Shown here piece by piece: positions 7,139 through 13,241 of a stretch of 18,426 nucleotides of DNA. A program made the position numbers and the translations under genes. Position 1 is the first letter of the stretch. Every line of letters begins with the position of its first letter. Origin of the DNA: Anaerolineae bacterium (GTDB taxonomy: Bacteria; Chloroflexota; Anaerolineae; Anaerolineales; Villigracilaceae). The notes beneath the pieces are model-generated. The model searched no databases, was not told the DNA's origin, and saw nothing but the letters and a program-made list of their open reading frames with translations. The stretch covers positions 1 through 18,426 of the forward strand of contig JAFLCF010000082.1 in assembly GCA_017303735.1 (NCBI GenBank), written 5' to 3'.

Positions 7139-9040
7139 ATGCAAAAAGAAAGCAAGCCACTAAACCTACGCCTCATCCTTGTGTCTGGCACGGCGTTCCT
7201 ACTGATCGTCGTTCAGGCGTTGGGGTTGTTCAGCAATCTGACCACACCCATTGAACGGCTGGAATATTCAATGCAGGATACCTTCGTGCGCCTGCGCGGC
7301 GTGGACGAGGTCTCTGACGATATCGTCATTGTGGCGATTGACGACGCTTCATTTCAATGGAACGGTTTGCAGTGGCCCTGGCCCCGCTCCTATTTTGCAG
7401 AGATCGCAGACCAGATCAATGCAGGCGGCGGCAAAGTGTTGGGCATGGATGTGCTTCTTTTTGAACCCGACGACAATGACCCACAAAACGATGCCGTGTT
7501 CGCCAGTGCATTGAGTGAGATTCCCGCCACGGTGGGGGTGATCGAAATCCGCAAGCAGAGTGGCGCCGGGTTTGAAAGTGAGGTGCTGGCTCAGCCCTTG
7601 CCCATTTATCTCGAAAGCATGGATGGAGTAGGGATCACAGCCGTAAAGCGCGATGATGATGCCATCGTACGCAGTGTGGTGGCATATAGCACATATCAAG
7701 GAGACGTCTATCCACATTGGGCGTTCGAGCTGGCGCGCCTGTATTTGAATGTAGATCCGCCAACATTCAATACCACCGGCGTTGTTTTCAACGGACAGAG
7801 CGTTCCTCTGAATGCCGGTTATTTACCCATCTATTTTGCAGGACCTGCCGGAACCTACCCCACCTATTCTGCCGCAGACGTGCATGATGGCATCACCCTT
7901 GAACAAGACCCGGATGCCTTCCGCGGTAAGATCGTGTTGATCGGGGCAACCTCACTCTCACTGCAAGATATTTACCCCACTCCATTTTCTGCCACCTCAC
8001 CCACCCCGGGCGTGGAGATCGTTGCCAATACCATTGATACGATCCTCAACGGCAAATTCATGACCTACGCCCCGCCCTGGATGACGTTCTTGATCATCCT
8101 TGCTGCTGCTGGGTTGGCATTGCTCATCACCCTTTCCAGGCGTCCATCGCTTACGTTGATTCTGTTAGGGGCTGTGATGCTTGCCTACCTCGTAACCGCT
8201 TTTGTGTTATTTGCGAATGAACGGTACATTTTGCCAACCATTGCGCCACTGGCAATGTTATTTTTGGGTGTGATTCTGCCGACGTTGGAACAGGCGGTTT
8301 CGCAAGAACAGGAAAAGCGCCGTGTGCGCAATTTGTTCAGCCGCTTCATCTCGCCTGAAATGGTAGACCAGATGATGAAGACGCAGGATTTGAACTCGGT
8401 CAACAAACGCGCCGACCTAACCATTATTTTTACAGACATTCGCGGATTCACCACGCTTTCTGAAAAGTTGACCCCTGAGGGAGTGGTTTCGTTGCTCAAC
8501 CCGTATCTTGAAGCCATGTCTCAGGTGATCTATAAACATGGCGGGACGGTGGATAAGTATGAAGGCGATGCGATCATTGCCTTTTTCGGTGAGCCCGTGC
8601 CGTATAAAGATCATGCCGCCCGCGCTCTGCGTGCTTCGCTCGATATGCGCAAGTCACTAGCGGAGCTGCGTGATAAATGGACGAAAGAAGGACGCCCAAG
8701 CCAGATCGAAATGGGGGTGGGTATTAATTCTGGCGAGGTGTTCGTGGGGTTGCTTGGCTCGGCACAGCGCATCAATTACACGGTGATCGGCGATAATGCC
8801 AATCTGGCGGCACGCTTGCAAGACCTAACGAAGACCTACGCCTGGCCCATCCTCATCAGCGAGAGTACGTATCAGCAGGTGAAGGATGAATTCGATTGTG
8901 AGTTGGCAGACGCGGTGGTGGTGAAAGGCAAGACAAAGGCGGTAAATGTGTATAAGGTTGTCGGGGAAAAAGGTGCGCCTGAAAGTGAAAAGCTCAAGGC
9001 GTGGACGAGCGAGCAGGTAAAGCCGACGCACGAGGGTTGA
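7139..9040 (+). CDS. CHASE2-domain class III adenylate cyclase
   Basis: The 633-residue receptor has an N-terminal membrane helix, an extracytoplasmic CHASE2 domain (about residues 38-310, with VIVAIDDASFQWNGLQWPWPR and GKIVLIGATSLSLQD), about three membrane helices (315-385) and a C-terminal cyclase domain. Catalytic residues are complete: metal-binding D433 (FTDIRGFT) and D477 (YEGDAI), Lys473 typical of ATP cyclases, and transition-state N555 and R559 (NLAAR). It should make cAMP in the cytosol in response to an external signal. I prefer ATG 7139 (AGGA 9 nt upstream) to the TTG at 7118. The 26-nt gap from the FecR gene implies co-transcription. Guanylate cyclase activity is less likely given Lys473. 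Confidence 0.92.
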   Translation: MQKESKPLNLRLILVSGTAFLLIVVQALGLFSNLTTPIERLEYSMQDTFVRLRGVDEVSDDIVIVAIDDASFQWNGLQWPWPRSYFAEIADQINAGGGKVLGMDVLLFEPDDNDPQNDAVFASALSEIPATVGVIEIRKQSGAGFESEVLAQPLPIYLESMDGVGITAVKRDDDAIVRSVVAYSTYQGDVYPHWAFELARLYLNVDPPTFNTTGVVFNGQSVPLNAGYLPIYFAGPAGTYPTYSAADVHDGITLEQDPDAFRGKIVLIGATSLSLQDIYPTPFSATSPTPGVEIVANTIDTILNGKFMTYAPPWMTFLIILAAAGLALLITLSRRPSLTLILLGAVMLAYLVTAFVLFANERYILPTIAPLAMLFLGVILPTLEQAVSQEQEKRRVRNLFSRFISPEMVDQMMKTQDLNSVNKRADLTIIFTDIRGFTTLSEKLTPEGVVSLLNPYLEAMSQVIYKHGGTVDKYEGDAIIAFFGEPVPYKDHAARALRASLDMRKSLAELRDKWTKEGRPSQIEMGVGINSGEVFVGLLGSAQRINYTVIGDNANLAARLQDLTKTYAWPILISESTYQQVKDEFDCELADAVVVKGKTKAVNVYKVVGEKGAPESEKLKAWTSEQVKPTHEG

Positions 9041-9046
9041 GTTCTC

Positions 9047-9145
9047 CGTCATTGCAAGGGCGATGTTCTTCCGCCCGAAGCAATCTCACCTTTGTGCAGG
9101 GGGATTGCTTCGTCGCTTAGAGCAAGTGCGCTCCTCGCAATGACG
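9047..9145. repeat. REP-like nested inverted repeat
   Basis: Outer arms CGTCATTGC (9047-9055) and GCAATGACG (9137-9145) enclose inner arms CGAAGCAATC (9076-9085) and GATTGCTTCG (9103-9112), all perfectly complementary. This is the well-known GTCATTGCGAGG...GCAATGAC type of dispersed intergenic element found in many bacterial genomes. It lies 7 nt after the cyclase stop and may also act as a transcription stop or mRNA-stabilising hairpin. Only one copy is present in this window. Confidence 0.75.
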
Positions 9146-9247
9146 AAAAATGGAGCGGCTCGGGCGTGGAGTGGGTTTGGTCGCTGAACCAAGCCTGAGT
9201 TTGGGCTGGAGGCGGGTTCTTCATCCTCTTTTTTGTTTGTGAAGCAC

Positions 9248-9265
9248 TTGTACCGAATTGTACAA
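9248..9265. promoter_or_regulatory. Candidate Rex operator (18-bp inverted repeat)
   Basis: TTGTACCGAATTGTACAA has perfect 6-bp arms (TTGTAC/GTACAA). It shares length and the TTGT...ACAA ends with the Rex consensus TTGTGAANNNNTTCACAA known from Gram-positive bacteria. It overlaps the rex -35 box, which fits autorepression. Confidence 0.5.
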
Positions 9266-9286
9266 AACCCGGTTTTTTGGTATAGT
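9258..9286 (+). promoter_or_regulatory. rex promoter
   Basis: A -35 box TTGTAC (9258-9263) and a -10 box TATAGT (9281-9286) are separated by 17 bp, predicting a start near 9293 and a 26-nt leader that carries the GAGGG ribosome site. The -35 lies inside the candidate Rex operator. The -10 is the left arm of a second imperfect palindrome (9281-9299). Confidence 0.6.
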
Positions 9287-9318
9287 AGTGACGACTATAC
9301 TCTGTAAAGTGAGGGCTC

Positions 9319-9936
9319 ATGAACGCGAGAAAAATTCCAGATATTATTATCGGGCGGTTGCCGGTGTATTTGCGCGCGCTTCAGCGGATGGCGGATATGG
9401 GATTGAAGACGACGTCTTCTCAGGAGTTGGGCGAGCATGTGGGCATTTCGGCAGCGCAGATCCGCAAGGATATTTCGCAGTTTGGCGAGTTTGGCAAGCA
9501 GGGGACGGGGTATTCGATCGAGTATTTAATTGGGCAGTTGCGTGAGATCTTGAAGGTGGACCGCATCTGGGATGTGATCGTGGTGGGTGCGGGCGATATG
9601 GGTCATGCGGTGGTGAATTATCAGGGGTTTCAAGACCGCGGCTTTCACATTGTGGCGATCTTCGATAACGATAAGGGGAAGGTGGGGCAGGTGATCGGGA
9701 AGTTTACGGTGGAAGATACTGAGACGATGAGTGAACGTGTGAAGGAGATGGGGGTGAAGGTGGCGATGTTGGCGGTGCCTGCGGCGGCGGCACAACAAGT
9801 AGCAGATCAGTTGATGCAAGCCGGGGTGCGGGCTTTCCTTAATTATGCGCCGATCAGCCTGGCAGTGCCGGGGAATGTGAAGGTGCAGTATATCGACCCA
9901 TCCATCCATTTGCAGAGAATGACGTATTATTTGTAG
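9319..9936 (+). CDS. rex: Redox-sensing transcriptional repressor Rex
   Basis: The 205-residue protein matches Rex along its full length. It has an N-terminal winged-helix DNA-binding domain (ARKIPDIIIGRLPVYLRAL, SSQELGEHVGISAAQIRKDISQFGEFGKQGTGY) and a Rossmann NAD(H)-binding domain with VVGAGDMGHAVVNY and a downstream FDNDKGKVGQVI acidic strand end. It ends in the domain-swap helix region (YIDPSIHLQRMTYYL). Rex senses the NADH/NAD+ ratio and represses fermentation and respiratory genes when NADH is low. The start is set by GAGGG 4 nt upstream. It has its own promoter and terminator, so it is monocistronic. No obvious fermentation gene is next to it. Confidence 0.95.
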   Translation: MNARKIPDIIIGRLPVYLRALQRMADMGLKTTSSQELGEHVGISAAQIRKDISQFGEFGKQGTGYSIEYLIGQLREILKVDRIWDVIVVGAGDMGHAVVNYQGFQDRGFHIVAIFDNDKGKVGQVIGKFTVEDTETMSERVKEMGVKVAMLAVPAAAAQQVADQLMQAGVRAFLNYAPISLAVPGNVKVQYIDPSIHLQRMTYYL

Positions 9937-10001
9937 AGGAAAATTTTGACCCCGCAAAACAAGTTGGGCTGTACGCCTGACAAAATAAGCAATAACCAGC
10001 A

Positions 10002-10031
10002 CTGGACAGACGAAATCGTCTGTCCAGTTTT
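10002..10031 (+). terminator. Rho-independent terminator of rex
   Basis: CTGGACAGACGA is followed by AA and its exact complement TCGTCTGTCCAG, then TTTT. The near-perfect hairpin lies 65 nt after the rex stop codon. Confidence 0.8.
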
Positions 10032-10164
10032 CATTCACAAATTAAACTTGAAACCAAGCCTCAAATGTTGTACATTATTAGTGAAATCTTGCACGATTAT
10101 AAAAGTATTTCTTTGCTTTTACTGTCACTGGTCAGATGAGATTTGTTACCCTGCTATCAAGCAT

Positions 10165-10224
10165 TTTTCTGACTGGACGGCTTCGCCGTCCCTGCCCCAG
10201 TGGAGGCAACGCAAACCGTTGGGC
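10165..10224 (+). repeat. attC-like site A (right half)
   Basis: This 60-bp segment aligns closely with 11420-11479. Both have a perfect hairpin GGACGGC-TTC-GCCGTCC, a GCCCCAG box, then AACGCAAACCG and a terminal 7-mer fitting the integron core GTTRRRY (here GTTGGGC, 10218-10224). The hairpin-to-core distance (43 nt) is identical in both copies. A matching inverse core RYYYAAC is not evident within 150 bp to the left, so the left half is lost or degenerate. Confidence 0.6.
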
Positions 10225-10247
10225 GGCAACCCGTAAATATTTGGATG

Positions 10248-10275
10248 TTGAAAAACATCTATAGACTACTAAACT
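10248..10275 (+). promoter_or_regulatory. Candidate promoter of cassette 1
   Basis: TTGAAA (10248-10253), a 16-bp spacer and TAAACT (10270-10275) predict a start near 10282, with a short leader containing the strong GAGGAGGT ribosome site. The -10 matches consensus at four of six positions. Confidence 0.3.
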
Positions 10276-10296
10276 CACATTGAAGAGGAGGTCAAC

Positions 10297-11343
10297 ATGC
10301 AATCGCAAGATGAAAAAATTAAGGTCAAAGCCTTGACTAATAAGGTCTTTCGTTGGGTCATGGCTACAGGAACTCTTGCCAGTATAATTCTTTTTAGCGC
10401 CAGCTACCTATTGCCTGTCTCATCACCAATCCAAGATGCGCTGAAAGAGACAGGCGTAATTGTAATAGGCGTAGTTATTGTCAGCCTCATTCAAGTACTT
10501 GTATTAGATGAATTCTACAAACAACAATCCAGAGAGGCAATTTCGCCAGATCTTGAAAGTGTAGAAGCGCGCGTGGTTGAGGAATTCAGACGAGTTATAC
10601 CGGAAGTAAAAGCAGAAACGGTTGGGGCAATTGATGACATTCGAGCGCGAGTTTCTGAAGCCACTGATTTCATGTTAAAAGGCATTGATGTTCTCAGCGG
10701 CGCAAAATCAGCAGGTATAGCGAATATATTTCCAACTCGTTATGAGAAAATTTCAGGTAAGTCAGTCGTTGAAGTGATCCAAGACGATTTGCAAGCTGAA
10801 AACAGCCAGATACGTTTGATGGGTATATCTTTGGGTGACTACTTCCTTGATCGAGGTGTTCTCCACAGTAGCTTCATTAAGCTACTAGAATCAAGTAGCC
10901 ATCAATTAACTAAGCCAACGATTCGAGCACTACTAGTACATCCAAAATGTGAAACCTTACGTGAACGGGCAAGGTGGGAGGCTGGTTCAGAGTATTATCA
11001 AGAACCAGCTTTCTTTGATAGTACAACGTATATTGAGACTGACGGCGCTGTTCGGATTGCAAAAAGGCTTTGCGAAAAATATGGAACGCTTCTTGAGATA
11101 CGTCTCTATCGGCAGGCACCAACCGCATTTGTTTTATTAACAAGCAGATTTGCTTTTGTTGAAGCCTATAATTATGCAGCGCGAGGAAGCAATGTTCCAG
11201 TTTTTCAAGTTCAAGCTGGGGTTTCTTTATATCGACACTATGAATCTCATTTTGAACGTATTTGGACTGTATCTGATTCCATTGGCACATACAATCCATT
11301 TAGCAGCATAGACCTGAAGAAAGATGGCAGACTCACAGTCTAA
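10297..11343 (+). CDS. Two-TM protein with a possible PLD-like cytosolic domain
   Basis: The 348-residue product has two hydrophobic helices at about 18-40 and 51-73, a charged, probably coiled-coil region (85-130), then an alpha/beta domain (about 155-325). That domain shows IRLMGISLGDYFLDRG, PTIRALLVHPKCETLRERARWE, LEIRLYRQAPTAFVLLTSRFAFVEAYNYAARG and YRHYESHFERIW. The strand-helix order and the RALLVHP...R..RWE / FAFVEAYNY / HFERIW pattern resemble phospholipase-D-like domains that lack the catalytic HKD motifs, often found in membrane-bound or conflict-related proteins. I do not recognise a named family. The start is firmly set by GAGGAGGT 6 nt upstream. The stop overlaps the inverse core of attC-like site B, typical of a cassette gene. 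Confidence 0.7.
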   Translation: MQSQDEKIKVKALTNKVFRWVMATGTLASIILFSASYLLPVSSPIQDALKETGVIVIGVVIVSLIQVLVLDEFYKQQSREAISPDLESVEARVVEEFRRVIPEVKAETVGAIDDIRARVSEATDFMLKGIDVLSGAKSAGIANIFPTRYEKISGKSVVEVIQDDLQAENSQIRLMGISLGDYFLDRGVLHSSFIKLLESSSHQLTKPTIRALLVHPKCETLRERARWEAGSEYYQEPAFFDSTTYIETDGAVRIAKRLCEKYGTLLEIRLYRQAPTAFVLLTSRFAFVEAYNYAARGSNVPVFQVQAGVSLYRHYESHFERIWTVSDSIGTYNPFSSIDLKKDGRLTV

Positions 11344-11479
11344 CAAATCCAGTAGCTGCCCACTGAGGACTGCCCAAAAGGTGTGCGCACATCTTAAGCA
11401 GTTTTACACGCCTGAGCCTTTTTCTGGTTGGACGGCTTCGCCGTCCCCGCCCCAGCGCAGGTAACGCAAACCGTTAGGC
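11338..11479 (+). repeat. attC-like site B
   Basis: The 142-bp site begins with GTCTAAC (fits RYYYAAC; overlaps the stop codon of the preceding gene) and ends with GTTAGGC (fits GTTRRRY). The right half repeats site A, including the hairpin at 11430-11446 and AACGCAAACCG before the core. The left half pairs only at its terminal 7-mer, so folding as a functional attC is uncertain. Confidence 0.55.
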
Positions 11480-11503
11480 GCTGGCGCAAAGAGGAATGTT
11501 CAC

Positions 11504-12073
11504 ATGAGAAAATACAATAAGACCATAACATTGCTGTTTTTCGTCTTGCTCCTTAGTTCAGGTTGCGGAAACAATAATGAGATACCAAAAACTAGAAATG
11601 TAGAAGAATCAAAAGTTTACTCAGCCTTAATTAACAAACAACTCGAAGACCCATTAGGTTACTTAAGCCTTGGGGAGCCAATTGTTTTTATAAACTACTC
11701 ATACTTTGAGGACTTTGAAGATGACTATCTTTTCAGTACGATTAAATCCATTGACGATGAAACTGTTGAAGATTTTAGAAAAATCAACCAAACATCAGAA
11801 ATGCTGAGCACTTCATTAACAATCAATAAACAATACGAATACGTTCCTCTCCCAAGCGACGAAACTGGATGGCTACAATTCCAAGAAAATTACCCAAATG
11901 TGATTACCATCGCAACTCTCTCAAAAATAGGTTTCAATAATAAATTAGATCAAGCTCTTGTATACATGGCATACTATTGTGGCGATGAATGCGGATTAGC
12001 AAAAATCTATTTTTTAGTGAGAAAGGGAGATTTATGGGATGTGAAAGGTTCTTTAGATTTATGGGTACGGTAA
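11504..12073 (+). CDS. Small lipoprotein of unknown function (cassette cargo)
   Basis: The 189-residue protein has a signal peptide (KTITLLFFVLLL) and lipobox SSGC with Cys21, so it should be anchored outside the membrane. The mature part is acidic, and its C-terminus has a strand-rich segment with a Cys pair (LVYMAYYCGDECGLAKIYFLVRKGDLWDVKGSLDLWV). This resembles a loosely defined hypothetical family (ALVYV...CG..CG..Y.LL.K..G.W) that I recall from other Chloroflexota but cannot name. Codon use is clearly AT-rich compared with flanking genes, a sign of transfer. The start is supported by AGAGGA about 9 nt upstream. It lies 25 nt after the core of attC-like site B and ends 12 nt before the inverse core of site C. 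Confidence 0.75.
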   Translation: MRKYNKTITLLFFVLLLSSGCGNNNEIPKTRNVEESKVYSALINKQLEDPLGYLSLGEPIVFINYSYFEDFEDDYLFSTIKSIDDETVEDFRKINQTSEMLSTSLTINKQYEYVPLPSDETGWLQFQENYPNVITIATLSKIGFNNKLDQALVYMAYYCGDECGLAKIYFLVRKGDLWDVKGSLDLWVR

Positions 12074-12084
12074 AATCAAAGCGC

Positions 12085-12135
12085 GCCTAACAAAGCGTGC
12101 AGCAAGATACTACCTGATAATAGTTCGAGTTGAAG
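12085..12135 (+). repeat. attC-like site C, truncated
   Basis: GCCTAAC (12085-12091) is followed by AAAGCGTGCAGC, whose GCGT pairs with the ACGC arm seen in the right halves of sites A and B. The expected right half (hairpin, ACGCAAACCG, GTTRRRY) is missing. Only GTTGAAG at 12129 is present, and it breaks the consensus at the last base. A GATAAT at 12116-12121 within it could serve as a -10 box for the next gene. Confidence 0.45.
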
Positions 12136-12147
12136 GAGCCGTGCCCC

Positions 12148-12654
12148 GTGGACAATGTACATATCGAACTCATATCACCCAGGCAGGTGGACGAAGCAAT
12201 TGAGTTATTTACCCAGCACGTCTATGAGGGGAACCGCGACCAAGCGCTCACGCATCTGGTTGGTCATCGCGAAGGTGAAGCCGATACATTCGTCGCCTAT
12301 GTCAGGAGAATCCTGGCGGGTTTCTTGACCATCCGCTGGCACTCCGACTATCCGAGGTTCCGAGACCAGAACATCCCGCTCATTCAGCAGTTAGAAGTTT
12401 TTCCATCATTTCAACGTCGCGGCATTGCGTCGCAACTTATGGAGCGCGCCGAGCAATTGATTGCCACACGCGCTCGCCAGGCAGGCATCGTTGTTGGTCT
12501 ATTCGATGCCTATGGTCCGGCACAACGCTTATATGCCAAACGGGGCTATGTGCCAGATGGACGGGGTGCCTGTCAAGCTCAACGCCCGCTAGAACTCGGA
12601 GAGGTCGTCACTATCGATCACGACTTGATTATCTGGATGACTAAAGAACTTTAA
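12148..12654 (+). CDS. GNAT family N-acetyltransferase
   Basis: Starting at GTG 12148 (AAGGAG 9 nt upstream) gives 168 residues. The GNAT acetyl-CoA-binding motif is visible as VFPSFQRRGIASQLMERAEQL, followed by the LFDAYGPAQRLYAKRGYVPDGRG segment typical of motif B. The acceptor substrate is unknown. The frame can be opened from TTG 12130, but that start would overlap the ribosome site. It is a diverged paralogue of the next gene. It directly follows a truncated attC-like site, and GNATs are common cassette cargo, so it may have been a third cassette that has lost its site; this is inference. Confidence 0.87.
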   Translation: MDNVHIELISPRQVDEAIELFTQHVYEGNRDQALTHLVGHREGEADTFVAYVRRILAGFLTIRWHSDYPRFRDQNIPLIQQLEVFPSFQRRGIASQLMERAEQLIATRARQAGIVVGLFDAYGPAQRLYAKRGYVPDGRGACQAQRPLELGEVVTIDHDLIIWMTKEL

Positions 12655-12698
12655 TCACCCGAATGGCGAGCCGCCCAATACAACATCACTTGAATTAA

Positions 12699-13211
12699 AT
12701 GAATAACATTCATATTCGCGAAATGCTCGAGAGCGACCCTGAGATCATCTCGAACGCCTTTTTGAATCAAGGCTGGAACAAGCCCACCTCACAGTACATT
12801 CGCTATCTTCAAGAGGTCCATTATGAGAAGCGCACCGCCCTGATAGCAGAATACAACGGGGAGTTTGCCGGGTACATCACCATCCTATGGGAATCAGACT
12901 ATCCCCCTTTTCGCACTCATGGAGTACCCGAAATAGCAGATTTCAATGTCCTTCAGAAATTTCAGCGGCAGGGCATCGGCAGCAAACTGCTTGAAACCGC
13001 TGAGGATTACGTAGCAAAACGCGCAAGCATTGTTGGCATTGGAGTCGGTCTAACCGCAGACTACGGAGCCGCTCAAATTTTGTACGTGAAGCGGGGCTAC
13101 ATCCCTGATGGTTTGGGCATCTCCCACCAAGGTTTACAGTTAAGTTACGGCGAAACCACCCAAGTGGACGATGACTTAGTCTTGCATTTCACCAAGTCTG
13201 TTATTAAATAA
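12699..13211 (+). CDS. GNAT family N-acetyltransferase (paralogue of the preceding gene)
   Basis: The 170-residue protein shares with its neighbour the SDYPPFR segment, the acetyl-CoA motif VLQKFQRQGIGSKLLETAEDYVAKRA and GVGLTADYGAAQILYVKRGYIPDGLG, so the two arose by duplication or from a common source. The substrate is not predictable. No clear Shine-Dalgarno precedes the ATG; the 44-nt gap after the first GNAT and the same strand suggest a bicistronic message. The N-terminal half is more divergent than the C-terminal half. Confidence 0.87.
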   Translation: MNNIHIREMLESDPEIISNAFLNQGWNKPTSQYIRYLQEVHYEKRTALIAEYNGEFAGYITILWESDYPPFRTHGVPEIADFNVLQKFQRQGIGSKLLETAEDYVAKRASIVGIGVGLTADYGAAQILYVKRGYIPDGLGISHQGLQLSYGETTQVDDDLVLHFTKSVIK

Positions 13212-13229
13212 ACCCAACTCACAATCCCT

Positions 13230-13235
13230 TATAAT
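13230..13235 (+). promoter_or_regulatory. -10 box TATAAT placed for a leaderless GT-C-like gene
   Basis: A perfect TATAAT ends at 13235. A start 7 nt later is exactly the A of the ATG at 13242. The six intervening bases (TACGGG) leave no room for a normal ribosome site, and no -35 consensus is visible. Confidence 0.5.
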
Positions 13236-13241
13236 TACGGG

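Larger units (their letters stand above)
9937..10296. other. 360-nt gene-free stretch between rex and the first cassette gene
   Basis: It holds the rex terminator, an AT-rich part (about 10032-10130) in which I see no gene, a degenerate partial copy of the terminator arm (about 10126-10142), the first attC-like half site (10165-10224) and a candidate promoter for the cassette gene. A TTG-initiated open frame across it runs through the terminator and attC-like hairpins and is not convincing as a gene. Confidence 0.6.
10219..12103 (+). mobile_element. Integrase-less gene cassette pair (CALIN-like)
   Basis: Two single-gene units on the same strand are bounded by attC-like sites. Cassette 1 (about 10219-11473) carries the two-TM protein and cassette 2 (about 11474-12103) carries a small lipoprotein. 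Each gene starts 25-73 nt after a core GTTRRRY and ends at or just before an RYYYAAC inverse core (GTCTAAC at 11338, overlapping the stop; GCCTAAC at 12085, 12 nt after the stop). Both genes are AT-richer than their neighbours. No tyrosine recombinase lies in the window. The cassette reading is an inference from site geometry. Confidence 0.5.

Noticed and set aside
9963..9969. GTTGGGC, fitting GTTRRRY, after rex
   Set aside because: It lacks the AACGCAAACC flank and the hairpin seen in the two convincing sites.
9946..10236. 96-residue open frame starting at TTG
   Set aside because: It crosses the rex terminator and an attC-like hairpin, has no ribosome site and no recognisable protein features.
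13212..13218. ACCCAAC, fitting the RYYYAAC inverse core, after the second GNAT gene
   Set aside because: A 7-mer of this degeneracy occurs often by chance, and no pairing arm or GTTRRRY core follows before the next gene.
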